DNA of 20,204 nt from Amphimedon queenslandica (Eukaryota; Porifera; Demospongiae; Haplosclerida; Niphatidae): contig NW_003546573.1 in NCBI RefSeq assembly GCF_000090795.2, positions 50,835 through 71,038 on the forward strand. Reading direction: 5' to 3'. The position numbers were made by a program, and so were the translations under genes. Shown here in pieces: positions 1-10,007 of this stretch (the first letter of the stretch is position 1; each line of letters starts with the position of its first letter). The notes beneath the pieces are model-generated. The model saw only the letters and a program-made list of their open reading frames with translations, did not search any database and was not told where the DNA came from.

Positions 1-3000
1 GTGCTTTGAGACTGTAGTATTTCTTTAACGCTTCACTACAACTATCATTAATTTTAACTAAATTGACATTACATTTAATCATAGCATCATTGACTGCTGG
101 AGGTACTTCATCAATTATAAAAACTGCATCACTAACACTAATCCATCTTCCTCCTGCAGACAAAGTATGTACAGCCTTACTATTGCTTACTAGTAACTGG
201 TAAAATGGACCCAATACGCCAGACCATGGGGTACCATTGACTCTTATGATGTCAGGCCAACAACTGTACACTGTGCTAGGATCAATCAGCAACTCCATCA
301 GCTCAGAAACTAACTTGAAGTAACACGAAGGAAGACATTTCTCCACTAAATACTTGTTCCAAGTTCCCTCTTCATCTCCTTTCCTTTCTTGTGCTTCCCA
401 TTTCAGAGAGCGGCGGTTACTACTAATAGCAAATGTTCCATTAACGTGAACATGAAAAGGTGCCTGATCTTCAACAGGTAGAGGCAGCACACAGAAAATA
501 CGTCCGTTTGCAATACATGTAGGATCCTTTAAATCAATAGCTGTGCCAACCCAAGGAAGAATATGCTGCTTCTCTGCCAATTGCATAACATCATTGTCAT
601 TGCTACCAATCTGATTAACAACTAGCCAGTCGTAATTACTGACTGTACCATGATCAATTTTCTCAATATTAAAACGTGATACATCTTTGATGATATCACG
701 TACGCTATACTGTGATTGACCAGTAAATGTTGATTCAATGCGACTGATTAACTGTTTCTGTTGAGATAATCGCGACTCATAATCTCTCTGACTCACACTG
801 ACTTTAAATAACGATACTGTCTCATTGCTCTCAGTGATTTTACATATTTCAATTGAGCAAACTGATCTTAGGAAAACTAATAAATACTGGGCTTCTTCTT
901 TTAATGTGTGAAGCAGGCTATGAAGCTTATCAATGGTGTACATGTCACTGGAAAGATTTGATTCTATGTTACGCAAAGGAAACCTGAACAAGGTCTTTTC
1001 CTGGTAGCTCGGGTTATGCTTTGAAAAACCGCAAAGACCATCAAAGGGTTCCAGTGCTTCTTGATATTTATTTGTTAACTTTTCTAAGTAAAATCCTTTA
1101 CCTGATTCTCCCTTCCACACTCTTTCCTGTGGCTCCAAGAATCCACAATAGTTTTGACTCAGGATAACTGGTAGGTCTAAAAATAAAAATGAACTCATGA
1201 TTCACATAAACACAAACTATGAATATCATTACACATTAAAAATAATCATGAATATCATTAGTAAAATTCCCAGTAGGTGTAATATTAGCAGAATGAATAA
1301 CTTCTCTGTCTTACCAGTAATATGATAAACAGAATTAAATCCAATTCCAAACTTTCCAACTTTGTGTGGATTCTTGGCTTTACCACTCTGCTGAAGACTC
1401 TGTATACTCTCCCAGTCTTCTTTCCTGAAAGGAGCATTGTTATAGGAAATCAAAGCAGGTCCAGTGAACTGTTGTAGCAGCTGCTGCTTAGCACTACTAT
1501 CAGCTGCTATAAGTGAAGGTGGGAGTGTTTGTAGTTCCCGACAATCCAAATAGAATTTGACCTCAGTTGCCCGAGCATCGTCAGCATTTTGTATTATCTC
1601 CTAAAGAAGAGAATCAAAAATCCCTATTACATATCACAATTACAGGAGAATCATTCAGAGCATACCCATAAAAAAACCTTGCCCACATGTAGCCAGAAGT
1701 GGCAAGGCTAGTAAAAATGTATAATAACAACACAAAGGGTAATTCCTGGTGGTATTCACAAACAATAGGAACATTTGATTTAAACAAGTGTTATAATTAT
1801 TGTAAGCCACATTTTTCATGCTCATCAATTTATTATCTCATTATTATTATTAATATTATTATTATTATTACAGCAGAAACAAAATGAGAGGCATATGAAT
1901 ATGAAACATAAATAAGTTGGGACTGTAACAATAGTGTGTGTGACTGTTCTACTTACCAGGGTTTCTCACAAAGCATGCTAAATGAGCTAAAAAGCATGCT
2001 TCATAAGTTGACAAGAATTACATGTATTGTAGTCAGCTTTTGGAACACCTTTAGCATAAAGAACATGTACATGCATCAGAAAAAAATTATTAAAATTCTC
2101 ACATGGCCATTTTTGGCAAAATTTGGCCAAAATCCCTGTATTTTTGAGCAACTTTAAAAATTCAATAAAAAATCCAATTTTGATCGGAATCAGTTTAAAA
2201 TTTCTATGAAACATACCGGTAAGTAAATGTAGATGTATTAGAAAAAATCATAGAAGTGGAGAAATCTCACATAGCCATTTTTGGCAAATTTTGGCCAAAG
2301 TCCCTGTACTATAGTACAGGGACTTTCATCCAATTTTTGAGCAACTTTAAAAATTCATTAAAAAATCCAATTTTGATCGGAATCAGCTCAAACTTTCTAT
2401 GTAACATAAGTACATGTATATGTATCAGAAAAAATTATAGAAGTGAAGAAATCTCATGCAGCCATTTTTGGCAAAATTCGGCCAAAACCCCTGTACTATA
2501 GTACAGGGACTTTGGCCTGATTTTTGAGCAACTTTAAAAATTCATAAAAAATCCAGATTTAATCAGAATCAGTTCAAACTTTCTACGCAACATAAGTACA
2601 TGTATATCTAACAGGAAAAATTATAAAAATAAAAAATTTTCACCCAACCAATTTTGGTGAAATACCGGTCCCTATGCTACATACAGTACAGGGTCTTAGA
2701 CAAAGGTTTAACAATAATCTAGTGGGAAACCCCACTGTGAGCTACATCAGTAAAACTACAGTACATGTAAGAGCGAAGGCTGGATTGTGGTTTAGCTTTA
2801 CAAGTAAGCACTAAGTCAGGGAATTACCCCAATAAATTATAGCGTGTAGCCCAACCTTCATTGAATTGATTAATAAAGGCGGCATGGGATGACAGTGCAC
2901 TTTGTGGTCTAATGGTAAAGAAAGCAAGCAAAGGAAATAAACTTCATCAATCATAACGTTTAAACATAAAAACTAAAGTTTCTACGATTTGGACTCTTTA

Positions 3001-3199
3001 CACAGCTATAAATGTCATCCTAGCATGAGTGCATGAAATCTTCCACATATCCCATAATATATTCCTACATGTAGACTAACTTATTCCTCACTTTAAATAT
3101 TTGTCCACTAGGGTACTCCCTCAATATATTCTTAATCATCTCATACAAAGGAGGCCTCCTTTGACCAAAGGACTCGCCATCAGGCCCATCACCATCCAT
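1..3199 (-). CDS. Sacsin-like protein, N-terminal part (three exons, 3' end beyond window)
   Basis: Sacsin-type chaperone fragment with an HSP90-like ATPase fold. Exons are 3199-3092, 1600-1315 and 1176-1 (open at the left edge), joined in frame with phases 0 and 1 and GT-AG borders (AAA|GTGAGG, CTG|GTAAGA, acceptors CTTTAG and TTTTAG). The ATG at 3199 has an in-frame TGA upstream. Seen: an FGQRRPPL start typical of sacsin repeats, the Bergerat-type motif EIIQNADDA at about residues 37-45 (Glu37, Asn41), KFGIGFNSVYHITD at about 119-132, and further on FHVHVNGTFAISSNRRSL, matching the conserved HVNG...RR block of sacsin. About 523 codons are visible; vertebrate sacsins exceed 4,000 residues, but sponge and other invertebrate sacsin-like proteins can be short, so full length is unknown. 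Cytoplasmic protein-folding role is inferred from the family. The first intron (3091-1601) is unusually long and repeat-filled. Confidence 0.88.
1843..1872. repeat. (ATT)n microsatellite
   Basis: Short run of ATT/ATTA trinucleotides inside the first intron of the sacsin-like gene. Simple-sequence DNA with no sign of function. Confidence 0.7.
2080..2700. repeat. Tandem block of ~187-bp palindromic repeat (three full-length copies plus a partial one)
   Basis: Copies begin near 2107, 2275 and 2462 (CCATTTTTGGC), with spacings of 168 and 187 bp, and a decayed fourth starts near 2650. Each unit has a GGCCAAA...palindrome...TTTGGCC core, then TTTTGAGCAACTTTAAAAA, a GATCGGAATCAG segment and an ACATAAGTACATGTATA segment. 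The second copy has a perfect 30-bp palindrome at 2297-2326 around CTATAG; the third has a 20-bp version at 2489-2508. The first copy lacks the palindrome, which explains its shorter spacing. Related blocks lie at 4572-5045, 5536-5790 and 13800-14480. No coding capacity; a non-autonomous dispersed repeat is the simplest reading. Confidence 0.85.
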
Positions 3200-3443
3200 A
3201 ACTTTAGGCTTCTTCTCTTGTCAGCTGAGAGATGCGAGTTGCGCACTGCAGTGACTCGATCGACTGCACTAAAAAGGTGTGGTCAATCATTTGATAATTA
3301 AATCAATAAAATCATAGATATTAGAGTAATGATTAAATCAATGATTTATAATATCTATGTTTTTATTTAGATCACTGATGATGTCTATCTATGAGAAAGT
3401 CTAGTCTTATCTAAAGTTTGAGCCTTAAAGAAATAACAATGAA
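3200..3443. promoter_or_regulatory. Presumed bidirectional promoter / 5' UTR region
   Basis: This 244-bp gap separates the ATG of the minus-strand sacsin-like gene (3199) from the candidate start of the plus-strand small gene (3444). The stretch 3225-3285 is richer in G+C and CG dinucleotides (GCGAGTTGCGCACTGCAGTG, ACTCGATCGACTGC) than its surroundings. No TATA box position stands out. Promoter role is inferred from the divergent layout. Confidence 0.35.
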
Positions 3444-5392
3444 TGAGGAAACTGCAGGAGGCCAGGGTAAGGGGAGCCGCAATGTGTGATGTGATCTGGG
3501 AGATATGTGGGTGGGTAAAAACTATGAATTAAATTGGAATTACTGTAGTTGTATTCACAGGAGGTATAGATAACTTTGGGAACTATGCATGCAACTGACA
3601 TGCTAATTAGACTTAGGACATATGTACTTATGTAATAGGAGCTGCTAAATGACCAAACAAAATTAAATCTATTGCCACATTACCTAAATATGCACTACAG
3701 TCCAACCTACACCTTTGACTCACTTGTACTCTTTCTTTGTTTTTTGCAGCTTACGCCATTGATTCATAAACGTCGTGTTATAAAGTATACAGTATTATAA
3801 TGAAAGGGGCCTGTATCCTAATATCAGGGTTGTTGCTCTCTGATCCTGGACTAATGGCTTTGTTATTATAAAGTGACAAGAGAAACAATAACAATTGGCA
3901 TTATGTAAGTACAAAATAACAATTCTGAAATATTGATGCATACACAGTGTACATGTATGTGATTGCTAAAATTTAATGTATAGTTATGATTTTTTTTTAA
4001 ATTGGAGACATACATGTACATGTACATTGTAGGTGTCACATCAAAAACAGTGGGAGGCTTATTTAAGCCCAGACTTATAGTTTTGTTTAATCTACTATGT
4101 GACTGCATGCTCTGTTGTACATGTATATACAATTATTGTACATATGCAATTATGATGAAATAAACAAGACTAATGTACAAATGTATCTCAGATAGTATCG
4201 TATAAAAATGAGAAATGCATGTACAATGTACATGTATTGATGTATTAAGAATTGTAAATTTGTAAAATAGTGTAGTAATTAGCCTTTTATTCTGATAAAT
4301 TCCTTTACACTTTGTACATGTGTACATGCAAGCATATCATGTAGTCCATCAATTAAATAATTTCCTTAGTAGTAATAACTGCTGCGTATTTGTGGATGTA
4401 TATTGTACTTATGAAATTTGTTGCAATGTAAACTCATGAAGATATTTTACCATGAAAATGAAAAACAGAGGATGACACTAGGGTTTCCCCACAGGATTTT
4501 AGCACAGTGCTGATGTAGCTTTTTGTCAGTAGATTGTAAGACCCTCTACTATTCTATATGTAGTACTGAGTATTTTGACAAAAAATCAAAAGGAGAGAAT
4601 TTTCCATTTTAATATTTTTTGATACATTTGTAGAAAACTTGAGCTGATTCTGATCAAATTTAAATTTTTTTATGATTTTTCAAAGTTGCTCAAAAACTAA
4701 GCCAACAACCAAAGGCTATAGCCTTTGGTCTTTGGCCAATTTTTTTCAAAGTGACTAGGTAAGATTTTTCATTTTTATAATTTTTTTGATACATGCCTGT
4801 CCTTATGTTGTGTATCAACTTTGAGCTAATTCCAATCAAATTTGGATTTTTTAATGAATTTTTAACGTTGCTCAAGGGCAAAACACCCTGTACTATTGAC
4901 CAAATATTTTTATAATTTTTTGATATTTATCTTGTATAAATTTCACATGATTTCGATCAAAATTATGAATTTTTAAGTTGCTCAAAAATTGAACCAATAA
5001 CCATCTAGCCTTTAGTACTTGGCCAAATTTTTCATCAAAAATAGCTATGAAAGAATTTAATTCTTGTACATGTATGTTAGTATCAGTGTTGTTGTATTAA
5101 TGTTAATGTATATCAATGTTAAAAATTAGTGTTAATGTATCAGTGTTAATATTGGTGTTAACATATCAGTGTTAGTGTATCAGTCTTAATGTATTGATGT
5201 TAATTTAATATCATTGTTAATATTTTGGTGTTAATAATATCAGTGCTGATACATTAATGTTAATATTATATTGTTTATATCAGTGTTAATATTATATTTA
5301 GGTTGTTTAGTGCGTTAGATGAGAGGAAGCTATTCAACAAGTTAAGGACACTTGATCATACCTTTGATAGCATCAAAAGTACTGCCTTGTAA
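3444..5392 (+). CDS. Candidate small spliced gene, 49 aa, function unknown
   Basis: Three exons fit together without a stop: 3444-3467 (ATG AGG AAA..., donor AGG|GTAAGG), 3750-3784 (acceptor TTTTTTGCAG, donor AAA|GTATAC) and 5302-5392 (acceptor ATATTTAG, stop TAA 5390-5392). Phases are 0 then 2; total 150 nt. The product is basic and helix-prone: MRKLQEARLTPLIHKRRVI at the N-terminus, then LFSALDERKLFNKLRTLDH near the middle. An upstream ATG at 3440 in another frame overlaps the chosen ATG, and a TGA directly precedes the chosen start. I do not recognise the family. The last exon looks most like real coding sequence; more 5' exons or a different first exon are possible. It is divergent to the sacsin-like gene. 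The second intron (3785-5301) carries repeats. Confidence 0.42.
4003..4028. repeat. (TACATG)n short repeat
   Basis: ACATACATGTACATGTACAT run inside the second intron of the small gene. Similar runs occur at about 4220-4235, 4314-4328, 5513-5528, 6152-6170, 19046-19065 and 19098-19116. It is the commonest simple motif in the window and is self-complementary. Confidence 0.7.
4572..5045. repeat. Palindromic-repeat block, diverged copies, opposite strand orientation
   Basis: About three decayed units of the same family as at 2080-2700, reversed on the plus strand (GGATTTTTTAATGAATTTTT then GTTGCTCAA). The first unit carries a different perfect palindrome, 22 bp at 4708-4729 (arms ACCAAAGG/CCTTTGGT, same CTATAG centre). 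The second keeps only half of the usual palindrome (CACCCTGTACTATTG near 4885). The block lies in an intron of the small plus-strand gene. Confidence 0.75.
5070..5300. repeat. Degenerate minisatellite, TATCAGTGTTAATG-like unit
   Basis: At least ten imperfect copies of (TA)TCAGTGTTAATGTA-type units run up to the acceptor of the 5302 exon, so the last copy supplies the intron's polypyrimidine/branch region. Units vary in length and spacing, so this is an old array. Confidence 0.75.
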
Positions 5393-6407
5393 GAAAATAA
5401 TGGATTATTATGTAGTCTTCACTCATGAATTTATTTACCTATATAATAATTGTACAGGTCCTGATATTATGGTACAGTTAGGTAATGATAATCAGTTAAT
5501 TTAATTATTGCATGTGCATGTACATGTAATAACTGGTTCATTATGGTTCCGACCAAAATTAAATTTTTATCATTTTTAAAAGTTCCTCCAAAATTGGGCA
5601 AAAGTCTATGTGCTACAGTACAGGGTCTCAGGCCAGATTTCTCCAAAATTGAAAAGGGAAATTCTTCAATTGTATTTTTTGATATACATGTACATGTTCT
5701 TACGTCTTGTAGAAAGTTGAGTTTATTCTGATCCAAATTGAATTTTTATAAATTTTTAAAGTTGCTCCATATGCTATTGTAGTGCTTGTCAGCTCATGAA
5801 GCATGCATGCTTTGTTGGAACCCAAAATATATCAGTTTCATTTAAACTTTGATCTTCATTATGTGGTGCTTGATTAGCACATGATTGTAGGTTGACCTGA
5901 TATCCTTGTTGAGGCAAGCAGACTTATAATGCACTAAAACTGTCACATTAGCATTATCTCCATGTAAATCTCTTATCATTATTATCAACAACAGTAATCT
6001 TAATTACACATATACTAGCCATTTGTTTTACATGTATAGAGTACTCTTGTTACAGGCTGACTTCTTTATTACCAATTAAAATTGATAATTGATGAATAAA
6101 GCAAATTTTTAAGGCAGTGTGCCTTTGAGCCTATGACCACTGTAAAAATCCTACATGTACATGTCCATGTAGCTCTAAGGTCAGCATTCCCTCTAATGGC
6201 TGTGGTGAAGGCGATGGTTTCATTATTATTGTAGCTGTCAAAACTTGTCTCACCTGAGCTATAGTCTCACAAGGGCAGGAATATTTCAAGGCTCTCACAG
6301 CTGCCCTTCAATTCGAGTTCTGTTGTTTATTTTGCCAGATTTTCATCACCTTTATTGCTCTCTTTTGTTCTTTGTCCACTTTTGACAATTTTACTTGTTA
6401 TACAGGA
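5393..6407. other. Spacer with repeats; no firm gene
   Basis: Holds a further palindromic-repeat copy (5536-5790), TACATG runs, and AT-rich DNA. A weak minus-strand exon pair can be drawn at about 6308-6254 and 6199-6144 (54-bp GT-AG intron), but it starts directly after a stop and resembles nothing I know. TTGTTATACAG at 6396-6406, just before the TRIM-NHL ATG, has the form of a splice acceptor, so that gene may have a 5' UTR intron here. Confidence 0.5.
5536..5790. repeat. Palindromic-repeat copy, diverged
   Basis: One unit and part of a second, in the same orientation as the 4572-5045 and 13800-14480 blocks: CCGACCAAAATTAAATTTTT, AAAGTTCCTCCAAAATTGGGC, then GTGCTACAGTACAGGGTCT, a damaged palindrome, followed by GGCC...TTTCTCCAAAATTGAAAAGG. 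Confidence 0.7.
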
Positions 6408-8833
6408 ATGGCATCTACTCCTTGTTTCTTCAAACTGGAGGAGCAACTCACTTGTCCTGGATGTCTAAACCTCTTTACTAACCCTAAGACCTTACCTTGT
6501 CTGCACTCTTTCTATCAATTCTGTCTGGAAGGATTACCACTGGATAAGATCAATGAGACCCACTGCCTCTCTTGCCCTACTTGTCATCATTGTGTTGTGT
6601 TACCAGAAGGAGGAGCAGGAGCCTTTCCTGTTGCATTTTAGATCAAAAACCTCAACGAGATACACAATCTATTAAAGAAAGTAGCCGATGATGAGTATGT
6701 CACTTGTGACAACTGCACTATAGCGAATTCCAATGGATATTGTACTGACTGCAGTAAGTTTCTTTGTACTGATTGTGATTTGGTACATAGAAAATGGGGG
6801 CCAACATCAAACCATCAGCTGGCAAGTCTCAATGAAGTGGTCTCTTCTTCTCAAATGTTTAAATTGAAGCAGGAGCCACCCACCCCTTGTTCAGTGCCCA
6901 GTCATGACGAGCCATTGAAGTATTTCTGTGAAACCTGTGACAACACCATATGTAGGGATTGTGCTATACTCACTCATAAAGGCCATGAGTATAAGCTAAT
7001 GGCTGATAGCTATACTAAGCACTATGAGGATTTAGAACAACTTCTTGTTCCTGTTAAAGAAAAAATTTCAACCGTCAAAAACATGCTTTCTATTTTGACC
7101 AAGAGAGAAATTGATGTTGGGGAGAGAGGAGAAAGAGTGTTAGAGGAGATACATGAAATGGTTGAGGAAATGATAGGGGATCTTCATCAGTCGGAGAGGA
7201 AATTAACCGACCAAGCAAAGAGAGTGACAAGTACCAAACTAAAGGTACTATCACAGTGTCATGGAACTGTATAGAAACTGGATTATTACCATTAATGTAT
7301 ATTAATTAATTAACTAATTATTAATAATTTGTGCATATATAAAGCCAGTTGGCCTTATTTGAAAGAGAGTTCTTTGTTATTCAGCTAGTCTCTAAGTAAA
7401 ATATTTTGAAAAATTCTTGCGAGCTGTGACACACAGCAGAAGCAGGCTGGTCAGTTAAGTTTAGAGCATCTGGAACAAGTTGAGAATTATGTGGAAAAGA
7501 GTCTGAAGACAGGTACTCCGCCTCAAATCTTAAGCTCTAAGGAACAAATGAAAAAGCATATGAATGAGATTACTACACTGATTAGTGCTGAAGATTTACT
7601 ACCTAAAGTTGAAGCAGACATCGTTTTAAGCAAAGACGTCAGATCACTTCGACACATTGGAGATATAATTTCAGGAACTGCACTATACAGCAATGCAGAG
7701 TAAAAAAGATAGATTGCTTTGAGCATCTTCCAAAGGAGAGAAAGGTTTCATTTTCACTAATCATGGAGGCACCAGATTCATCTCTTCTATCAGTTCCCCA
7801 CTCTTCTCTGAGGTGTAGCCTAGTACCAGTTGGAAATGGCAATGAGCCAATCGATGCTACAGTCATTGCCACTAGTACTCATTCTGGAGTATACAAAATA
7901 CTATGCAACCCTTCTTCACACGATACTCATAGGGTTAAAATTCAAGTGTATGATGTACAGCTTGAAGGCACATCCCTGGTCATCCCTTTCAATCCTTACC
8001 TTGATAACATCATTCCAGTACGTACCATCGACGAGCTTAATTATCCCTGGAGAGTTGCTGTAAGTGATGATGGATATCTGATGGTAAGTGAAAGTCTTGG
8101 GGACCGTGTTACAATAATGGATAGAGAAGGAATGAAAGTGAAGTCATTTGGAGGGACAGAAGGAACTGGTAATGTTAAGTTTCTTTCTCCTCATGGAGTT
8201 GCTTTTACGTCTGACAAATTTATTCTAGTGTCTGATAGTCACAGGATCCAGAAGATAAACATAGATGGAGACTGTTTAGCATCGGTAGGTGAAGAGGGTA
8301 CAGAACCACTTCAGTTTAAGTATCCTGTTGGTATTGCTATTTCTCCTATAACAGGACAGGTGTATGTTGCTGATAGTGGCAATCACCATATACAAGTCTT
8401 GAATCCTGATTTGACCTTTTCTCATTTCTTTGGTAGTAAGGGCTCAGCAAATGGGCAGTTTCTGTATCCACGAGACATTGCCATTGACAATCAAGGATTC
8501 GTGTATGTTACAGATTGGGTGAATCATCGTGTTCAATATTTCACTCCAGATGGGGCATTTGTAGCTTTATTTGGTAATGAAGGGTCTGGTCCTGGACAGC
8601 TTAACAGTCCAATAGGTATTACAATCGATAATACAGCTACTGGCCTAGTGTATGTTAGTGAATGGAACAATCATCGTATTTCAGTCTTTACCAATGAGGG
8701 CCTTTTTGTGAGCAGCTTTGGAAGAGAAGGCAGCAGTATTGACGAGTTTAATAGTCCCAAAGGATTGACGTTTGACAAAGAAGGATTTTTGTACATTTGT
8801 GATTATTACAATAATCGACTTGTTGTTTATTGA
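6408..8833 (+). pseudogene. TRIM-NHL E3 ubiquitin ligase gene, apparently disabled
   Basis: Domain order matches TRIM2/3/71-type proteins: RING (residues 16-59), B-box 1 (VTCDNC...CTDC), B-box 2 (CSVPSHDEPLKYFCETC...CRDC...H), coiled coil, filamin-type immunoglobulin repeat (about 7740-7990), then about six NHL repeats (8000-8830) that would form a beta-propeller. The intact family ubiquitinates targets or binds RNA through NHL. Lesions: TAG at 6639-6641 where the family has a sense codon, likely Gln by a C-to-T change; Tyr36 where a RING zinc-binding Cys is expected (HSFYQFC); a 175-bp insertion or 192-bp intron (7245-7436) containing a stop; and two surplus bases at about 7684-7687 that move the frame (frame 0 through 7685, then CAG CAA TGC from 7688). 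Everything else is well preserved, so decay is recent. A TAG polymorphism or assembly error is possible. ATTAAA at 8864 could be its poly(A) signal. Confidence 0.8.
7257..7436. mobile_element. Short insertion in TRIM-NHL coding sequence with 5-bp target duplication
   Basis: The coding sequence reads ...CTATCACAG, then 175 bp, then CACAG again before CAGAAGCAGGCTGG resumes the coiled coil. The inserted piece begins TGTCA and ends TGACA (7257-7261 and 7427-7431), giving inverted 5-bp ends flanked by a CACAG duplication (7252-7256 and 7432-7436). It is AT-rich and carries a TAG. It could alternatively be a 192-bp phase-0 intron, AAG|GTACTA at 7245 to ACACAG at 7436, whose removal would cost only four codons. 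Confidence 0.45.
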
Positions 8834-9161
8834 GCTATTTTTATAAACTGCTGTGGTAATGAAATTAAAGTGTTCTCATTATTTCTGTTTAAAATTTATC
8901 TATAACTAGAACTAATTTTGTCAGTGCAGATATGTACATGCATAACATAACTGCATGAGTGCATGTGCTACATTATAAAGTCTAGATTGTATTGTAAATT
9001 TGTAATTACTGTCCTCTAATAGATCTATTGGTGTATAGTTTGTTTACTTTAGTTCTCTTATCTTTACAGATCTATTAAGGTATTCATTAATTGTAGGCAG
9101 TGCAGTGAATAAAGTCATAGTTATGATAAAATTCCATTTCCTGGCAACCACTGTTTTCAAA
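8834..9161. other. Spacer, nothing seen
   Basis: AT-rich gap of about 330 bp between the TRIM-NHL gene and the CARD-Death gene. It should contain the 3' UTR of the first and the promoter of the second; no recognisable motif beyond ATTAAA at 8864-8869. Confidence 0.5.
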
Positions 9162-10007
9162 ATGGCAGGTAAGACTGAATAACATGATTGTAATATTAAT
9201 GTCTGAAAGGAAGTGTAGCATTGTCATGAAACATTATTTTTCCATTAGGTGCAACTGAAATTAGTCCAGCGGAAATATTTCTTAGAAATATCCCAGACCT
9301 TAGTGAGAATATTGGAAAATCATTCAATTTTGATCGGCTGTTGGACAGGTTGCACAGTGATGGGCTATTGTCAGAATCTTTCGTCAGTGATGTGACTAGT
9401 AGACCATCCAGTGAGTATCAGAAAGGGAGCTCTGTAGTAAGGGAACTTTATAGACAGTTAAAGTCTCGTTTGACAGCTGATCCTAAGCAATTCCTTCTTC
9501 GTATTTGTAATGCTCTTCTTAAACATGAGGATCAAACACTTAAAGGGCTGGGAAGAAGCATGAAAAGAGAATTAACTGGTGACGAAACAAACACGATAGA
9601 AAAAGGTATGTATATATGTATATATGTTCCTATCACAATAATGGAACCTGGATCTGTTTATAATAGAAGAAACAAGTAAAGAAATAAAGAAATCTAACAA
9701 AGATGAACTGGATTACAGAGATCTAGATGTATTAATGGAGACAATGACAAGGATTCATTTCCCAACGCACAAGTGGAGTCTCTTAGGATTACAGCTGGGC
9801 CTTTACAAGCACACACTTGATGATATTGAAGCTAACTGTCGGGGAAAGACAGCTGAATGTTTGACTGAATGTTTGTCACTGTGGGTGAACAAGAGAGATA
9901 AAGTTACTGAGAAAGGTGGACCCATTTGGTCCTCGCTGAAGACTGCAATTGAAAAAATTGGGGAAAGCTCTTGTGCCGAAAAAATTGATATTTCTCCGTC
10001 TTCTTAA
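9162..10007 (+). CDS. CARD + Death-domain adaptor, 234 aa (RAIDD/CRADD-like layout)
   Basis: Exons 9162-9168 (ATGGCAG|GTAAGA), 9249-9605 (donor AAAAG|GTATGT) and 9667-10007 (acceptor TATAATAG, stop TAA) join with phase 1 at both introns, 705 nt. Residues about 8-110 have a CARD-like helix pattern (FDRLLDRLHSDGLLS, VRELYRQL, FLLRICNALL); 122-140 is a charged linker; 142-225 is a typical Death domain with HKWSLLGLQLGL, Trp194 (LSLWVN) and WSSLKTAIEKIG. Human CRADD, 199 aa, has the same order and links caspase-2 to PIDD1; orthology is not shown here. The protein would act in the cytosol as a homotypic-interaction adaptor, without catalysis. The start is supported by CAAAATGG context; the 7-nt first exon hides the gene from simple ORF finding. 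The N-terminal domain could be a DED instead. Confidence 0.82.

Noticed and set aside
1936..2501. Open frames of 73-81 codons within the sacsin intron
   Set aside because: They follow the 187-bp repeat units (FGKFWPKS, ILIGIS and the like recur with the repeat), so they are repeat translations, not genes.
3866..4327. Two minus-strand open frames of 64-88 codons rich in HVHC and MYMYMY
   Set aside because: They are translations of TACATG-type repeats and AT-rich intron sequence.
6144..6308. Minus-strand exon pair with a 54-bp GT-AG intron before the TRIM-NHL gene
   Set aside because: Donor CAG|GTGAGA and acceptor CACCACAG are good, but the first exon follows a stop directly, its acceptor is poor, and the second runs into a TACATG repeat and a stop. 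No family resemblance.
6639..6641. Programmed stop readthrough at the TRIM-NHL TAG
   Set aside because: The following bases (ATC AAA) do not match the usual CTA or CARYYA readthrough context, and a frameshift further on breaks the gene anyway, so a disabling mutation is simpler.
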